Positions 28,404 to 36,721 of a stretch of 64,000 nt of DNA are shown here, one piece after another (position 1 is the stretch's first letter; every line of letters starts with the position of its first letter). The position numbers and the translations under genes are program-made. Origin of the DNA: Desulfacinum infernum DSM 9756. GTDB lineage: Bacteria; Desulfobacterota; Syntrophobacteria; Syntrophobacterales; DSM-9756. Location of the stretch: positions 62,001 to 126,000 of the forward strand of contig NZ_FQVB01000008.1 in NCBI RefSeq assembly GCF_900129305.1, read 5' to 3'. The notes under the pieces are model-generated. The model made no database searches. It was not told where the DNA came from and saw only the letters and a program-made list of their open reading frames with translations.

Positions 28404-30743
28404 ATGCAACAGACCATGGCACGAGAATCCTATTGGATATCCGGAAAGGAACAGGGACACCGTCTGGAATCCCGCATTCTGGAAGAGCGGATCCAGAGGG
28501 CGGTGGCCCAGGGGCATCGGGTGCTGGAGGTGGAGGCCTTCGGCCAGCACGGGATCGGGGGCCGGCTGTGGAAGGCCGGAGACGACCGCGTTCTGGTCAA
28601 GGTCCACGGATCTCCGGGACAGCGCGTGGGCTCCATGGGCTTTCCCAACACCACGGTGGAGATCCTGGGGCCGGCTTCCGATGACGTGGGTTGGCTGAAT
28701 GCGGGTGCCGAAATCATCGTCCACGGCCATGCGGGAAACGGCGTGGCCAACGCCATGGCCCAAGGCAAGGTCTACGTGGCGGGAAACATCGGCGCCCGCG
28801 GCATGACCATGACCAAGCATAACCCCCGGTTCGACCCGCCCGAACTGTGGGTGCTGGGCTCAGTGGGGGACTACTTCGCCGAGTTCATGGCGGGCGGCAT
28901 CGCCGTCATCTGCGGCCACAGACCCCAGAACCCGGAAAACGTGCTGGGATACCGGCCGTGCGTGGGCATGGTGGGCGGAAGGATCTTCTTCCGTGGCCCC
29001 CACGGCGGCTTCAGCCAGGCGGACGCCAAGCTGGTGCCCTTGAGCGACGACGACTGGCACTGGCTGGTGAAGAATCTCCAAGTCTTCCTGGAAAAGATCG
29101 GAAAACCCCAGCTCTTCTCCCAGTTTGCCGACCGCAAGGAATGGCAGCTCCTGGCGGCTCGAAGCCCCCAGGAAAAGGCCTCGGCGCCCCGCCGGTCCAT
29201 GAGCGCCTTCCGGACGGAGGTGTGGGACAAGGAATTGGGCCGCGGGGGCCTCATCGGGGACCTGACCGATCTGGACCGGAGCCCCATCCCGCTCATCGTG
29301 ACGGGAGAGCTTCGCCGTTACGTACCCGTGTGGGAAAACAAGAAGTACGCGCCTCCCTGTGAGGCCGGCTGCCCCACGGGGATTCCCGTCCATGAGCGCT
29401 GGCGCCTGGTGCGCGAAGGCCGGGTGGACGAGGCCGTGGACATGGCCCTGGCCTATACGCCCTTCCCCGCCACCGTCTGCGGGTACCTGTGTCCCAACCT
29501 GTGCATGGAATCGTGCACGCGCCAGAGCGTCAAGATGCCCCCCGTGGACGTGACCCGGCTGGGAAAGGCCAGCCTCAAGGCCAAACTGCCGGAGCTGCCC
29601 CCCCTTTCCGGAAAAAAGATCGCCGTCATCGGCGGGGGGCCCGCCGGCATCTCCATCGCCTGGCAGTTGCGCCAAAAGGGCCACGAGGCGGTGATCTACG
29701 ACCGTAACCCCATGCTGGGCGGCAAGATCACCGACGTGATCCCCCGAACGCGCATTCCCGAGGAGGTGGTGCAGGCGGAACTGGAACGGATCCGGGAGGC
29801 GCTCCCCCACGTCCATCTGCAGCAGGATCTTACCCGGGAGGACATGGAGCGCCTCAAGGCCGACTACGACTTCATCGTGGTGGCCGTGGGCGCCCAGAAA
29901 CCTCGAATCCTGCCCGTTCCGGGGAAAGAGCGCCTCATCCCCGCCCTGGACTTTCTCCGGAAGAGCCGCAAGGGCGAGATCCAGGTGGGCAAGCAGGTGG
30001 TGGTCATCGGGGCCGGCAACGTGGGCTGCGACGTGGCCACGGAAGCCCACCGGCTGGGCGCGGAAAAGATCACGCTCATCGATATCCAGGAGCCGGCTTC
30101 CTTCGGAAAGGAACGTCGGGCGGCGGAAGCCGTCGGTGCCATCTTCCGATGGCCGGTCTTTACCAAGGCCGTGACGGAAAAGGGCGTGGAACTCACCACC
30201 GGGGAAGTGATCCCCGCCGATACGGTGGTCATCTCCATCGGGGACCAGCCCGATCTGGAATTCCTGCCTGAAACGGTGGAAACGGACCGCGGCTTCATCA
30301 AGGTGGACGAGAACTTCCAGACCTCCGATCCCCGGATCTTCGCTGTCGGCGATGCGGTCCGCCCCGGGCTGCTGACCGATGCCATCGGAGCTGGAAGGCG
30401 GGCCGCGCAAGTGATCGACGACATCCTTTCCGGCAGGCGCCCCCGGGGGGACGCCAAGACCATGATCGACAAGAGCCGGGTCAAGCTGGAGTATTTCGAT
30501 CCCCGGCTCATGGCCTTCGACGGCCTGGACCAGTGCGGCGAGGCCTGCGCTTCGTGTGGGTCCTGCCGCGACTGCGGCATCTGCGCGGCCATCTGTCCCC
30601 AGGCGGCCATCCGCCGCGTAGGCGGCGACAACGGTGACTTCGAGCTGGTGGTGGACCCGGACCGGTGCATCGGGTGCGGTTTCTGCGCCGGGGCGTGCCC
30701 CTGCGGCATCTGGGCCCTGGTGGAAAGCGATCCGCTGGAGTGA
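28404..30743 (+). CDS. gltD: Glutamate synthase fusion: GXGXG domain, GltD-type FAD oxidoreductase and C-terminal ferredoxin
   Basis: This 779-residue fusion has three parts. Residues about 25-245 are the GXGXG beta-helix of large GltB subunits (VHGHAGNGVANAMAQGKVYV, GNIGARGMTMTKHNPRF). Residues about 305-690 are a GltD-type subunit: CEAGCPTGIPVHERWRLVREG and CGYLCPNLCMESCTRQSV for iron-sulfur clusters, KIAVIGGGPAGISIAWQLR for FAD, KQVVVIGAGNVGCDVATEAH for NAD(P)H and FAVGDAVRPGLLTDAIGAGR. The last 70 residues hold two ferredoxin motifs, CGSCRDCGICAAICPQAAI and CIGCGFCAGACPCGIW. It would feed electrons from NAD(P)H and possibly ferredoxin to GltB. It is 26 bases after gltB, completing the enzyme. 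Confidence 0.9.
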   Translation: MQQTMARESYWISGKEQGHRLESRILEERIQRAVAQGHRVLEVEAFGQHGIGGRLWKAGDDRVLVKVHGSPGQRVGSMGFPNTTVEILGPASDDVGWLNAGAEIIVHGHAGNGVANAMAQGKVYVAGNIGARGMTMTKHNPRFDPPELWVLGSVGDYFAEFMAGGIAVICGHRPQNPENVLGYRPCVGMVGGRIFFRGPHGGFSQADAKLVPLSDDDWHWLVKNLQVFLEKIGKPQLFSQFADRKEWQLLAARSPQEKASAPRRSMSAFRTEVWDKELGRGGLIGDLTDLDRSPIPLIVTGELRRYVPVWENKKYAPPCEAGCPTGIPVHERWRLVREGRVDEAVDMALAYTPFPATVCGYLCPNLCMESCTRQSVKMPPVDVTRLGKASLKAKLPELPPLSGKKIAVIGGGPAGISIAWQLRQKGHEAVIYDRNPMLGGKITDVIPRTRIPEEVVQAELERIREALPHVHLQQDLTREDMERLKADYDFIVVAVGAQKPRILPVPGKERLIPALDFLRKSRKGEIQVGKQVVVIGAGNVGCDVATEAHRLGAEKITLIDIQEPASFGKERRAAEAVGAIFRWPVFTKAVTEKGVELTTGEVIPADTVVISIGDQPDLEFLPETVETDRGFIKVDENFQTSDPRIFAVGDAVRPGLLTDAIGAGRRAAQVIDDILSGRRPRGDAKTMIDKSRVKLEYFDPRLMAFDGLDQCGEACASCGSCRDCGICAAICPQAAIRRVGGDNGDFELVVDPDRCIGCGFCAGACPCGIWALVESDPLE

Positions 30744-30966
30744 CCCTCAAATGCGGCGAGATCCCGGGGCGGGGCTGCCGCCCCGCCCTCTGTAATCTTT
30801 CCCTCGCGCGAGGCTTCTCAAACCCGATTGCCCCCATTTCCTTCCACGCGGGCCGAGAGAGCACGCAAGAAATGGATGCGCTTGTCTTCGGTTCGGCACA
30901 AGCCGGAAATGCCGGGCGGCGAGCCGATGGAAGGTGAAACTACACGTCGTGCTCACCCGGTCCCCA

Positions 30967-31482
30967 TCACCTTGCCAGATCCGAGCCCAACTCGTCGGCG
31001 TCGCGGTGGAGTATTTCGTGGACCTTCCTGAAGCCGGGGAGTTTGGGGGTGATCCTGGAGAACAGGATGCGCAGCGGGATATAGGAGAGCAAGAAGAGGA
31101 CCACATAATTGAGGCCGAATCCGAGGCCGGGCAGCGGCAGGTCGACCCCGGCATAGCGCTTCTGGAGCCATTGTAGGGCGAAGAATATGGGCCATAGGGC
31201 GGCTGCCGACAGGGATACCTTAAAGAAGAACAGCTTGCCGTAGGCCTCGTTCCCTTCCCGGTTCACGGCCCGGTAGGTGGCCGGGTCCGCCTGGTCGGCG
31301 GCGGCCTTGGACAGACGTTCAAACTCCGCCACCTGTTTTCTGAGGCTCAGCAGATGGGAGCGCTGTACCCAATAGGCAAGGGCCAGGGTACATTCTCCAA
31401 CCACAACGGCTACGGCTGCGGCTGAGGCCGCGTGGAACACGTAAAGGCCGTACGATAATGCCGATGGCAATGTGTCGGTCAT
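30967..31482 (-). CDS. Membrane protein next to the TauE exporter
   Basis: The ATG at 31482 gives 171 residues. Hydrophobic segments are seen at the N-terminus (LYVFHAASAAAVAVVVGECTL), in the middle (LFFFKVSLSAAALWPIFFAL) and near the C-terminus (LNYVVLFLLSYIPLRILF), separated by a charged helical stretch (HLLSLRKQVAEFERLSKAAA). I do not recognise a named family. It is 175 bases downstream of the TauE/SafE gene on the same strand, but a terminator-like hairpin lies between, so expression may be separate or only partly linked. A longer frame reaches 31599 without a better start. Confidence 0.6.
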   Translation of the reverse strand: MTDTLPSALSYGLYVFHAASAAAVAVVVGECTLALAYWVQRSHLLSLRKQVAEFERLSKAAADQADPATYRAVNREGNEAYGKLFFFKVSLSAAALWPIFFALQWLQKRYAGVDLPLPGLGFGLNYVVLFLLSYIPLRILFSRITPKLPGFRKVHEILHRDADELGSDLAR

Positions 31483-31548
31483 GACCAGGTTCTTTCTTTG
31501 CCCGGGTGGCTTTCCTTCGGCGCGGGCGAAAGGCCGCGGTTGAGGAAT

Positions 31549-31582
31549 GAAAAACCGGTGCCGGGCACGAAGGCCCGGCACC
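31549..31582 (-). terminator. Terminator of the TauE/SafE gene
   Basis: On the minus strand GGTGCCGGGC and GCCCGGCACC form a perfect 10-bp stem with a 6-base loop, followed by GGTTTTT. It lies about 75 bases after the exporter's stop codon. Confidence 0.75.
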
Positions 31583-31657
31583 AAAGCTAGGGACACCACT
31601 CCCCTCGGGGACCCGAAAGGAACGTTGTCATCGGGCTCCCTTTACTTGTCCCGATCA

Positions 31658-32968
31658 TCACGGTACCCAGGACTTGCCGAAGAATCCGAGACTGAAGTAG
31701 CGCAGGCCCACGTAAAAGGCCAGGATGACGAAGATGCGCTTCAGCCAGATGTCGGGAATGTACTTCTGGGTACGCGGGCCGATCATGGAGCCGATGAAGA
31801 TGCCGATCAGCTCGACGCCGATGAGCCCCCAATCCATACCCGCTTTGGCCACGGTGATGTAGCCGGCAATGCTGGTGATCATGCTGAGCAGGACCGCCAT
31901 GGCCGACGTCCCGGCCACCACGTACATGGGCGCTCCCACGACCGTGGTCAAGAACGGTACGTACAGGAAGCCTCCACCCACCCCCAAGAACGAGGAGATA
32001 GCCGCAATGAGAATACCGCCGAAAAAGACCAAGATGGGATTGAACTTGAACTCTGCTCCAAAGAAAGTGAAGGTGGCGTGGGTGGGGGAAAAAGATTTGA
32101 AAGCCACGCCCTGGCCGGCCAAGTCGCCTTTCTCCTTTATGGCCTTTTCGAAGGCTTGAGCGGCCTGTTTCGCTGCCTTCTTCGATTCCTGCCCCTTGGG
32201 AGTGGTTTCATAGAACAGAAAAGCTCCCACGACAAAAACGAAAAGCCCGAACCAGCCCTGGTATTGCTTGAAAGACACCTTGCCTCCCGTGAGCCATGGG
32301 ATGAATAGAGCGCCGGCGATGGAGCCCGCCGCCAGCGCGATACCCACAGGCCAAGCCAGGCGCTTGGCGCGCAGGTAGTTGATGGTGCTGATCAGGGCGG
32401 AGAGCCCCACCAGGAATTGGTTGGAGGTGCGCACGCTGTCCGTAAGGGTCTTGTTGAGGCCCGGGGCCGTCTTGGCAAAAGACTTGGCATAGGGGCCGAT
32501 GCCCATCACGGTCATGTGCCCGACTCCCGCCATGATGCCGCCGAAGGCGCCCACCGTGGAGAAAATCCAGCCGACCCACACAGACCACAATATGGCGATG
32601 ATGTAGTTGACCTTCGGTGCTCCTGGGATTCCAAAGACTCCGCGCGGGGCGTTGGGGTCGATCTGACCCTTCTCAGTGCCAAGCGGGGCCTTGGCCACTT
32701 CCTGTCCGATCTTTCCGGGCAGCCCCAGGGTGTCGCCGACCAGTTTCGGCTCTTCCGATGGGGCCTGAGCCTCCTGCTGGGCAGAGGGCGCCGGCGCTTC
32801 AGAACTCATGCCTTGCTGTTGCTGCGGTGCCGTGCCGGTTGGAGTTTCCTGGGTTGCGGGCGCCGGCGCTTGGGTTGTGTCCTGCTGACTCCATGCTGCC
32901 GGGGCCAAAGCCAAAAAAGCCAGCAACATCAGTGATACCAGATTGACCTTCCATCGATTTTTGTACAT
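31658..32968 (-). CDS. TauE/SafE-family sulfite or organosulfonate exporter with signal peptide and long N-terminal linker
   Basis: The ATG at 32968 follows AGGAGG at 7 bases and opens MYKNRWKVNLVSLMLLAFLA, a signal peptide ending near AWS-QQ. About 60 residues rich in Gln, Pro, Ala and Thr follow, then the membrane part from about residue 120 (VNYIIAILWSVWVGWIFSTV). The TauE repeats show GAFGGIMAGVGHMTVMGIGP and SFLGVGGGFLYVPFLTTVVG. The family exports sulfite, sulfoacetate and related anions across the inner membrane; this long form with a periplasmic leader is typical of sulfate-reducing bacteria, but its substrate there is not proven. The 436-residue length exceeds the usual 250-270 because of the leader and an internal soluble loop (about 255-315). 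Confidence 0.85.
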   Translation of the reverse strand: MYKNRWKVNLVSLMLLAFLALAPAAWSQQDTTQAPAPATQETPTGTAPQQQQGMSSEAPAPSAQQEAQAPSEEPKLVGDTLGLPGKIGQEVAKAPLGTEKGQIDPNAPRGVFGIPGAPKVNYIIAILWSVWVGWIFSTVGAFGGIMAGVGHMTVMGIGPYAKSFAKTAPGLNKTLTDSVRTSNQFLVGLSALISTINYLRAKRLAWPVGIALAAGSIAGALFIPWLTGGKVSFKQYQGWFGLFVFVVGAFLFYETTPKGQESKKAAKQAAQAFEKAIKEKGDLAGQGVAFKSFSPTHATFTFFGAEFKFNPILVFFGGILIAAISSFLGVGGGFLYVPFLTTVVGAPMYVVAGTSAMAVLLSMITSIAGYITVAKAGMDWGLIGVELIGIFIGSMIGPRTQKYIPDIWLKRIFVILAFYVGLRYFSLGFFGKSWVP

Positions 32969-33316
32969 TGAGCATCCTCCTGAGCTGGAATTGTTCAAAA
33001 CATGGTGCGCTAACATCACCCTTGAGCATGCAGTCCGCTTCCGTACCAAGGTGTCCTGTAACTCAATCACTGGCGCGAAGGTGACTGCATCAACCGTTTC
33101 GGGCTTGCGAACCAAGCCCTCGGAGGTTTCCTCGGGCCCCCATCCGCTATTTGTTAATCACCTCCCTCAAAAGGTTAATATTGTACGGAAAATCGCCACT
33201 CACGGGACCTTAGAGTATTGGACAAAATCCCTTTCCAAGCAAGGGAAATCTGTGGGCTGGCTTCGGCGAGAAAGCGTTGCGCATCGGGGTATCCATGTTT
33301 TGATCTCGGGAATCTC
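32969..33316. other. Lower-GC gap upstream of the TauE gene
   Basis: No gene is supported in these 348 bases. The part around 33150-33210 is visibly richer in A and T than its surroundings. On the minus strand TACAAT at about 33183-33188 could be a -10 box for the exporter, without a good -35. No repeat element was recognised here. Confidence 0.4.
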
Positions 33317-33796
33317 TCAGGGGCCATGGTTATGGTCTTGGCACACGGAGGCTTCCAGCCCCCCGGTGATCTCCAGCAGCTGGTCCACGGTGACCGGCAC
33401 GGCGGACCGATCGTTTCCCGCCGCGGCGTACACCCTGGGAAAGCGGCGCATGGACGAGTCGACCACCACGGTCACATGATCGGGAAGCAGGAAGGGACAG
33501 ACGCCTCCCGGGGCGTATCCCGTGTGACGGAGGACCTCGTCTTCCTTGGGCAGTCGCACCTTGCCCGTGAGCCCCGCCGCTTTCTTCAAAAGGGATCCCT
33601 TGACCTTCACATCCCCGCAGGTGACCACCACCACAGGCCGATCGCCCACGAGGAAGAGGATGCTCTTGGCGATCTCCGCCACCGAGCATCCCACCGCCCG
33701 TGCGGCCAATTCCGAGGTGGGGGTCCACTGATCGAATTCCCAGACCTCGATTCCCTTCTCTTGGAGGAAAGCCTTCACGTCTTCAATGGTGGGCAT
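33317..33796 (-). CDS. ybaK: YbaK/EbsC-type aminoacyl-tRNA deacylase
   Basis: The 159-residue product starts MPTIEDVKAFLQEKGIEVWE and has the conserved pieces TSELAARAVGCSVAEIAKSI, LVGDRPVVVVTCGDVKV, KEDEVLRHTGYAPGGVCPF and DSSMRRFPRVYAAAGN. These belong to the YbaK/ProX family, which hydrolyses mischarged tRNAs such as Cys-tRNA(Pro) in the cytoplasm. The lysine in VKVKGSLLKKA and the glycine-rich GYAPGGV loop form the active pocket. GGAGGTGAAAGG or AGAGGAG lies before the start. It is the last gene of the group GT4-pyrF-four helix bundle-ybaK, from which it is separated by a heptad repeat array. Confidence 0.9.
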   Translation of the reverse strand: MPTIEDVKAFLQEKGIEVWEFDQWTPTSELAARAVGCSVAEIAKSILFLVGDRPVVVVTCGDVKVKGSLLKKAAGLTGKVRLPKEDEVLRHTGYAPGGVCPFLLPDHVTVVVDSSMRRFPRVYAAAGNDRSAVPVTVDQLLEITGGLEASVCQDHNHGP

Positions 33797-33810
33797 GGGT
33801 TCTCCTCTGG

Positions 33811-33901
33811 AGGTGAAAGGTAAAAGGTAAAAGGAGAAAGGTTAAAGGTTAAAGGCTAAAGGCGAAAGGGGAAAGGTTAAAGGGCAAAGGCGAGAGGCGA
33901 A
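33811..33901 (-). repeat. Heptad array I-a (13 units, AGGTTAA type)
   Basis: Thirteen 7-bp units of the form AGGTTAA, AGGTAAA, AGGCGAA or AGGGGAA run without interruption on the plus strand. In the direction of the surrounding minus-strand genes the unit reads TTAACCT. The array lies between the four-helix-bundle stop and the ybaK start, and is inverted relative to the array at 34296. Confidence 0.9.
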
Positions 33902-33912
33902 GTGGGTTGGGG

Positions 33913-34281
33913 TTATGGGAACCGTCGCTTGATGGAAGCGATGAGCCCGTTGAGCATCCGGGAGATTTCCTGGGCTTTTTCCACGAGATCTTCACATTCC
34001 TGATGATGCAGGTAACCCAGGCGGTGGGCCAACCGGAGAAGGCATCGGAGTTCCCCGCTGGAGCCCTTGGCAATGAAAACGTAACGGATGTACTCCTTGT
34101 CGGAATCCCGCTCGTAGCCCTCGGCGATGTTGGCGGGGATGGAAACCGCGGCCCTCTGTATCTGATCCCGGAAACCATAATCCCTGGAAAGGGGAGCCTT
34201 ACGGCAGATACCGTAGATTTCGGCAGCCAGGTCCATAGCCTTGCGCCAAACATCCAAGTCTTCGAAGACTTGTGCAACCAT
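33913..34281 (-). CDS. Four helix bundle protein (S23/23S rRNA-intervening-sequence family)
   Basis: The 122-residue protein starts MVAQVFEDLDVWRKAMDLAA and contains YGFRDQIQRAAVSIPANIAE, GYERDSDKEYIRYVFIAKGS and a helical C-terminus ending GLIASIKRRFP. SIPANIAEGY with the preceding DQIQRAA is the signature of the four helix bundle family first seen in 23S rRNA intervening sequences; relatives include the Avd accessory proteins of diversity-generating retroelements. No retroelement or rRNA is near, and the role of stand-alone members is unknown. The gene is flanked on both sides by heptad arrays in opposite orientation, which makes it look like an inserted cassette between pyrF and ybaK. Confidence 0.88.
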   Translation of the reverse strand: MVAQVFEDLDVWRKAMDLAAEIYGICRKAPLSRDYGFRDQIQRAAVSIPANIAEGYERDSDKEYIRYVFIAKGSSGELRCLLRLAHRLGYLHHQECEDLVEKAQEISRMLNGLIASIKRRFP

Positions 34282-34295
34282 CCGGTCCCCCCCTT

Positions 34296-34400
34296 CCTCT
34301 TTAACCTCTCTCCTTTAACCTTTAACCTTTAACCTTTAACCTTTAACCTTTAACCTTTCGCCTTTCGCCTTTAACCTTTCGCCTTTAACCTTTCGCCTCT
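34296..34400 (-). repeat. Heptad array I-b (about 15 units, includes pyrF stop)
   Basis: About 15 units of AACCTTT or CGCCTTT (plus strand) follow one another; read along pyrF they are AAAGGTT and AAAGGCG. The pyrF stop TAA (34336-34338) lies inside the array, so about seven units are translated as a basic tail. The array ends just before the four-helix-bundle ribosome-binding region. Confidence 0.9.
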
Positions 34401-35094
34401 CCCTCAGCCCTTCTTCGATCTGTGCCAGGATTTTTTGGGCGGCGGCCTGCGGGTCGGCGGCGTCCCGGATGGGGCGGCCCACCACGATGTGGTCGGCGCC
34501 TGCCGCAAAGGCTTGGCGGGGATCCACGGTGCGCTTCTGGTCGTCCACGTTGGCCACGGGCCGGATGCCCGGCGCCACCAGGATGGAACCCGAGCCCAGT
34601 TCGCGGCGAAGGCGGGGCACCTCCAGTCCGGAAGAGATAAGGCCGTCGCAGCCCAGGGCCATGGCCCTCCTGGCTCGGGAAAGCACTAAGTCCTCCACCG
34701 AGCACTGGAAGCCCAGATCTTTCAGATCTCCTTCGTCCAGGCTGGTGAGAGCCGTCACGGCCAGGATCTTCACCGCCCCCTTGGCCCGGACGGCGGCTTC
34801 CAGGATCCGGTCGTTCCCATGCACGGTCGTGAAGGTCACTCCCCGCCGGGCCACCTGCGCCACCGCCCGCTCCACCGTGGCCGGCACGTCGAAGAACTTG
34901 AGGTCCAAAAAGACCTTGGCTCCCCGGGACTGGATCCATTCCACCACGGGAAAGCCGCCCGCCAGGAAAAGCTCAAAACCCACCTTGAAGAAGCGGACCT
35001 GGTCTTCCAGCCTCTCCACCCAGCGCTTGGCATCCTCCGGAGAGGGCAGATCCAGGGCGAAGATGAGACGTTCGGAAAGGGGAATCGTGTCCAT
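34336..35094 (-). CDS. pyrF: Orotidine 5'-phosphate decarboxylase with repeat-encoded tail
   Basis: The 252-residue product begins MDTIPLSERLIFALDLPSPE and has the catalytic KVFLDLKFFDVPATVERAV (the Asp/Lys charged network), FTTVHGNDRI, LAVTALTSLDEGDL, VAPGIRPV and HIVVGRPIRDAADPQAA. It makes UMP, the last step of pyrimidine synthesis. Normal homologues end shortly after the helix AAAQKILAQIEEGL. Here the frame runs on for about 20 residues, RERRKVKGERLKAKGERL and beyond, which are encoded by the heptad array; the tail is strongly basic. The ATG at 35094 touches the stop of the upstream glycosyltransferase gene, suggesting translational coupling. Confidence 0.94.
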   Translation of the reverse strand: MDTIPLSERLIFALDLPSPEDAKRWVERLEDQVRFFKVGFELFLAGGFPVVEWIQSRGAKVFLDLKFFDVPATVERAVAQVARRGVTFTTVHGNDRILEAAVRAKGAVKILAVTALTSLDEGDLKDLGFQCSVEDLVLSRARRAMALGCDGLISSGLEVPRLRRELGSGSILVAPGIRPVANVDDQKRTVDPRQAFAAGADHIVVGRPIRDAADPQAAAQKILAQIEEGLRERRKVKGERLKAKGERLKVKG

Positions 35095-36357
35095 TCAAAT
35101 CTCCATCCCAAAGAAGTTCAACAAGAGGAAGCTCAGCCGCTTACGGAGCACCGCGTAGGAAAAGTGGCGCAGGGCGGTCCGGTAGTTGTGTTCCACCATC
35201 CGGTCCCTCCTTTCGGACGACTGAAGCACTTCCCGGACCCTTTCCATGAGTCGACGGTTCACATAGCCGTCCATGATGAGCAGGTCGAAACCCAGGGGCT
35301 CGATATCCCGTATGAAGGTCGCATAACGGTTCACTACCAGGGGTTTGCGAAAGTAGACGGCTTCCAGGAAGGCGTTTCCGAAGCCTTCGTAGAGGCTGGG
35401 ATACGTGATCAAGTCCGCATGGGGGTAGACGTCGAAGAGGCTGAAATGGTCGTTGGGGGGCTCCACCTCGGCCCAGGGGTCCACCACGTGGGTTCCCAGG
35501 TACCGCAGGTCCACACCGTGTTCCATGGCCTGGAGCTGCAACCAACGGGCGTAGTCCCGGTCTTCCTCTCCCGCCTCATGGGTGATGACCAGCTTGTAGC
35601 GGGGATCCCTCAGCTCCCGGACCACCTCGATGGCGTGTTCGATGCCCTTGCGGCGAATGACGCGCGACGGCTGCAGGATGATCCGGTCTTCGGGCTCCAG
35701 ACCGATCTTTTCCCGCAGCAGCCTCCCCTTTTCCGGGTCCACGGAGGGCGGATGTTCGAAGTCCAACACATTGGGGATGATGAACGCCGAGATGCCCCTG
35801 CGGTGGGCCAGCTCTTCCTGGGCGGCGGAGTTGATCACCACGTGCTGGATGGTGGGCAGGTGGGGCGGGAAGGCCATGGAAAGGAAGTCTCCCACCGCGT
35901 TCAGGGTGTAGCGGGACTGCTCCCAATAGAATTCATGGTGATGGGCGATGGTGGGGATCTGCCGCTCCGAGATCACCTCAGCCAGGGCCAGCCCCAGGGG
36001 GATGTGGGCCGGGGTGGCCAGGGCGTTTTCCACCACCAGCAGGTCGATGTGGAATCGATCCAGGAATTCCAGGATCTTCCCCTTGAGCAGGGCTCGGCTG
36101 GCATGGATCATGTCGGTGACGGCGGTGGTCCTCCTGTCCTTGCCGAAGACCCGCTGGTTGATCCACACGTTGTTGGGGTGGTTGAAGTGGGCCTCCGGAA
36201 CCACCATGGAACGCGCCGGATCCTTTTGCACCTCACCGCCCCACCAGTAGCGTTCGTGCCCGCTCTGACGGAAGACCTCCGCCCACTTGCCGGCTTCCAG
36301 GGTCACGCCGTCGGTTCCGGCGAAACGGCTGGACACGAAACCTATGTTGGCACCCAT
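35095..36357 (-). CDS. GT4 glycosyltransferase, possibly mannosylglucosylglycerate synthase-like
   Basis: The 420-residue protein opens MGANIGFVSSRFAGTDGVTL, with the acceptor domain holding DLLVVENALATPAHIPLGLA and TIAHHHEFYWEQSRYTLNAV. The donor domain shows IILQPSRVIRRKGIEHAIEV, KLVITHEAGEEDRDYARWL and YPSLYEGFGNAFLEAVYFRK, the E-x7-E motif of retaining GT4 enzymes. The protein resembles glycosyltransferases that extend glucosylglycerate to mannosylglucosylglycerate in thermophiles, but this is recalled resemblance, not proof. GpgS-like genes stand 3-5 kb away. GAGGAGTCCCC precedes the ATG. It is divergent from the next glycosyltransferase and upstream of pyrF. Confidence 0.75.
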   Translation of the reverse strand: MGANIGFVSSRFAGTDGVTLEAGKWAEVFRQSGHERYWWGGEVQKDPARSMVVPEAHFNHPNNVWINQRVFGKDRRTTAVTDMIHASRALLKGKILEFLDRFHIDLLVVENALATPAHIPLGLALAEVISERQIPTIAHHHEFYWEQSRYTLNAVGDFLSMAFPPHLPTIQHVVINSAAQEELAHRRGISAFIIPNVLDFEHPPSVDPEKGRLLREKIGLEPEDRIILQPSRVIRRKGIEHAIEVVRELRDPRYKLVITHEAGEEDRDYARWLQLQAMEHGVDLRYLGTHVVDPWAEVEPPNDHFSLFDVYPHADLITYPSLYEGFGNAFLEAVYFRKPLVVNRYATFIRDIEPLGFDLLIMDGYVNRRLMERVREVLQSSERRDRMVEHNYRTALRHFSYAVLRKRLSFLLLNFFGMEI

Positions 36358-36721
36358 GGGGACTCCTCTCGATTTTTTCCCTTTTGCAAGTGAAATCGAC
36401 GCGGATTGCGAAAATTGTGCCCATAGTCTATAAGAATTGCAAGGTCAAAGCCCGGCCGTGCGCATGGAACCATTTTTCAGGCGGCATTCCCGGTGCCGAT
36501 CGTCAATATCGGGCCGAACCGGTTCAACGGCACCGCTGGAAAGAGGGTCTCCTACACTGAGCGATTTTTTTAGGGCTTCTTTTCTATCGCTGCGCGATTA
36601 GAGGGTGGGGATAATCCGCGCCGCTACCCAAGGAATCAAAGCGGTTTTGTAGGAGCTGGCTTTATGCCCGCCCTTCGGGGCCGCAGCATGAGAACGAAGT
36701 CTGATCAAGGGGTACAAGAGC
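36358..36721. other. Divergent gap between two glycosyltransferase genes
   Basis: These 364 bases contain no supported gene. An inverted family B element occupies about 36545-36690. The part next to the minus-strand gene, 36365-36460, is lower in GC and is the likelier place for the divergent promoters, but no clear box pair was found. Confidence 0.5.
36545..36690 (-). repeat. Family B interspersed repeat, copy 2 (inverted)
   Basis: Read on the minus strand it runs GGGCGGGCATAAAGCC, then GCGCGGATTATCCCCACCCT, then TAAAAAAATCGCTCAG. This is the same order as in the copies at 2658 and 49801, with a decayed second hairpin. Confidence 0.65.

Noticed and set aside
33811-34400. Diversity-generating retroelement suggested by the Avd-like four helix bundle protein
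   Set aside because: No reverse transcriptase, template repeat or variable C-type lectin gene is near; the protein fits the general four helix bundle family.
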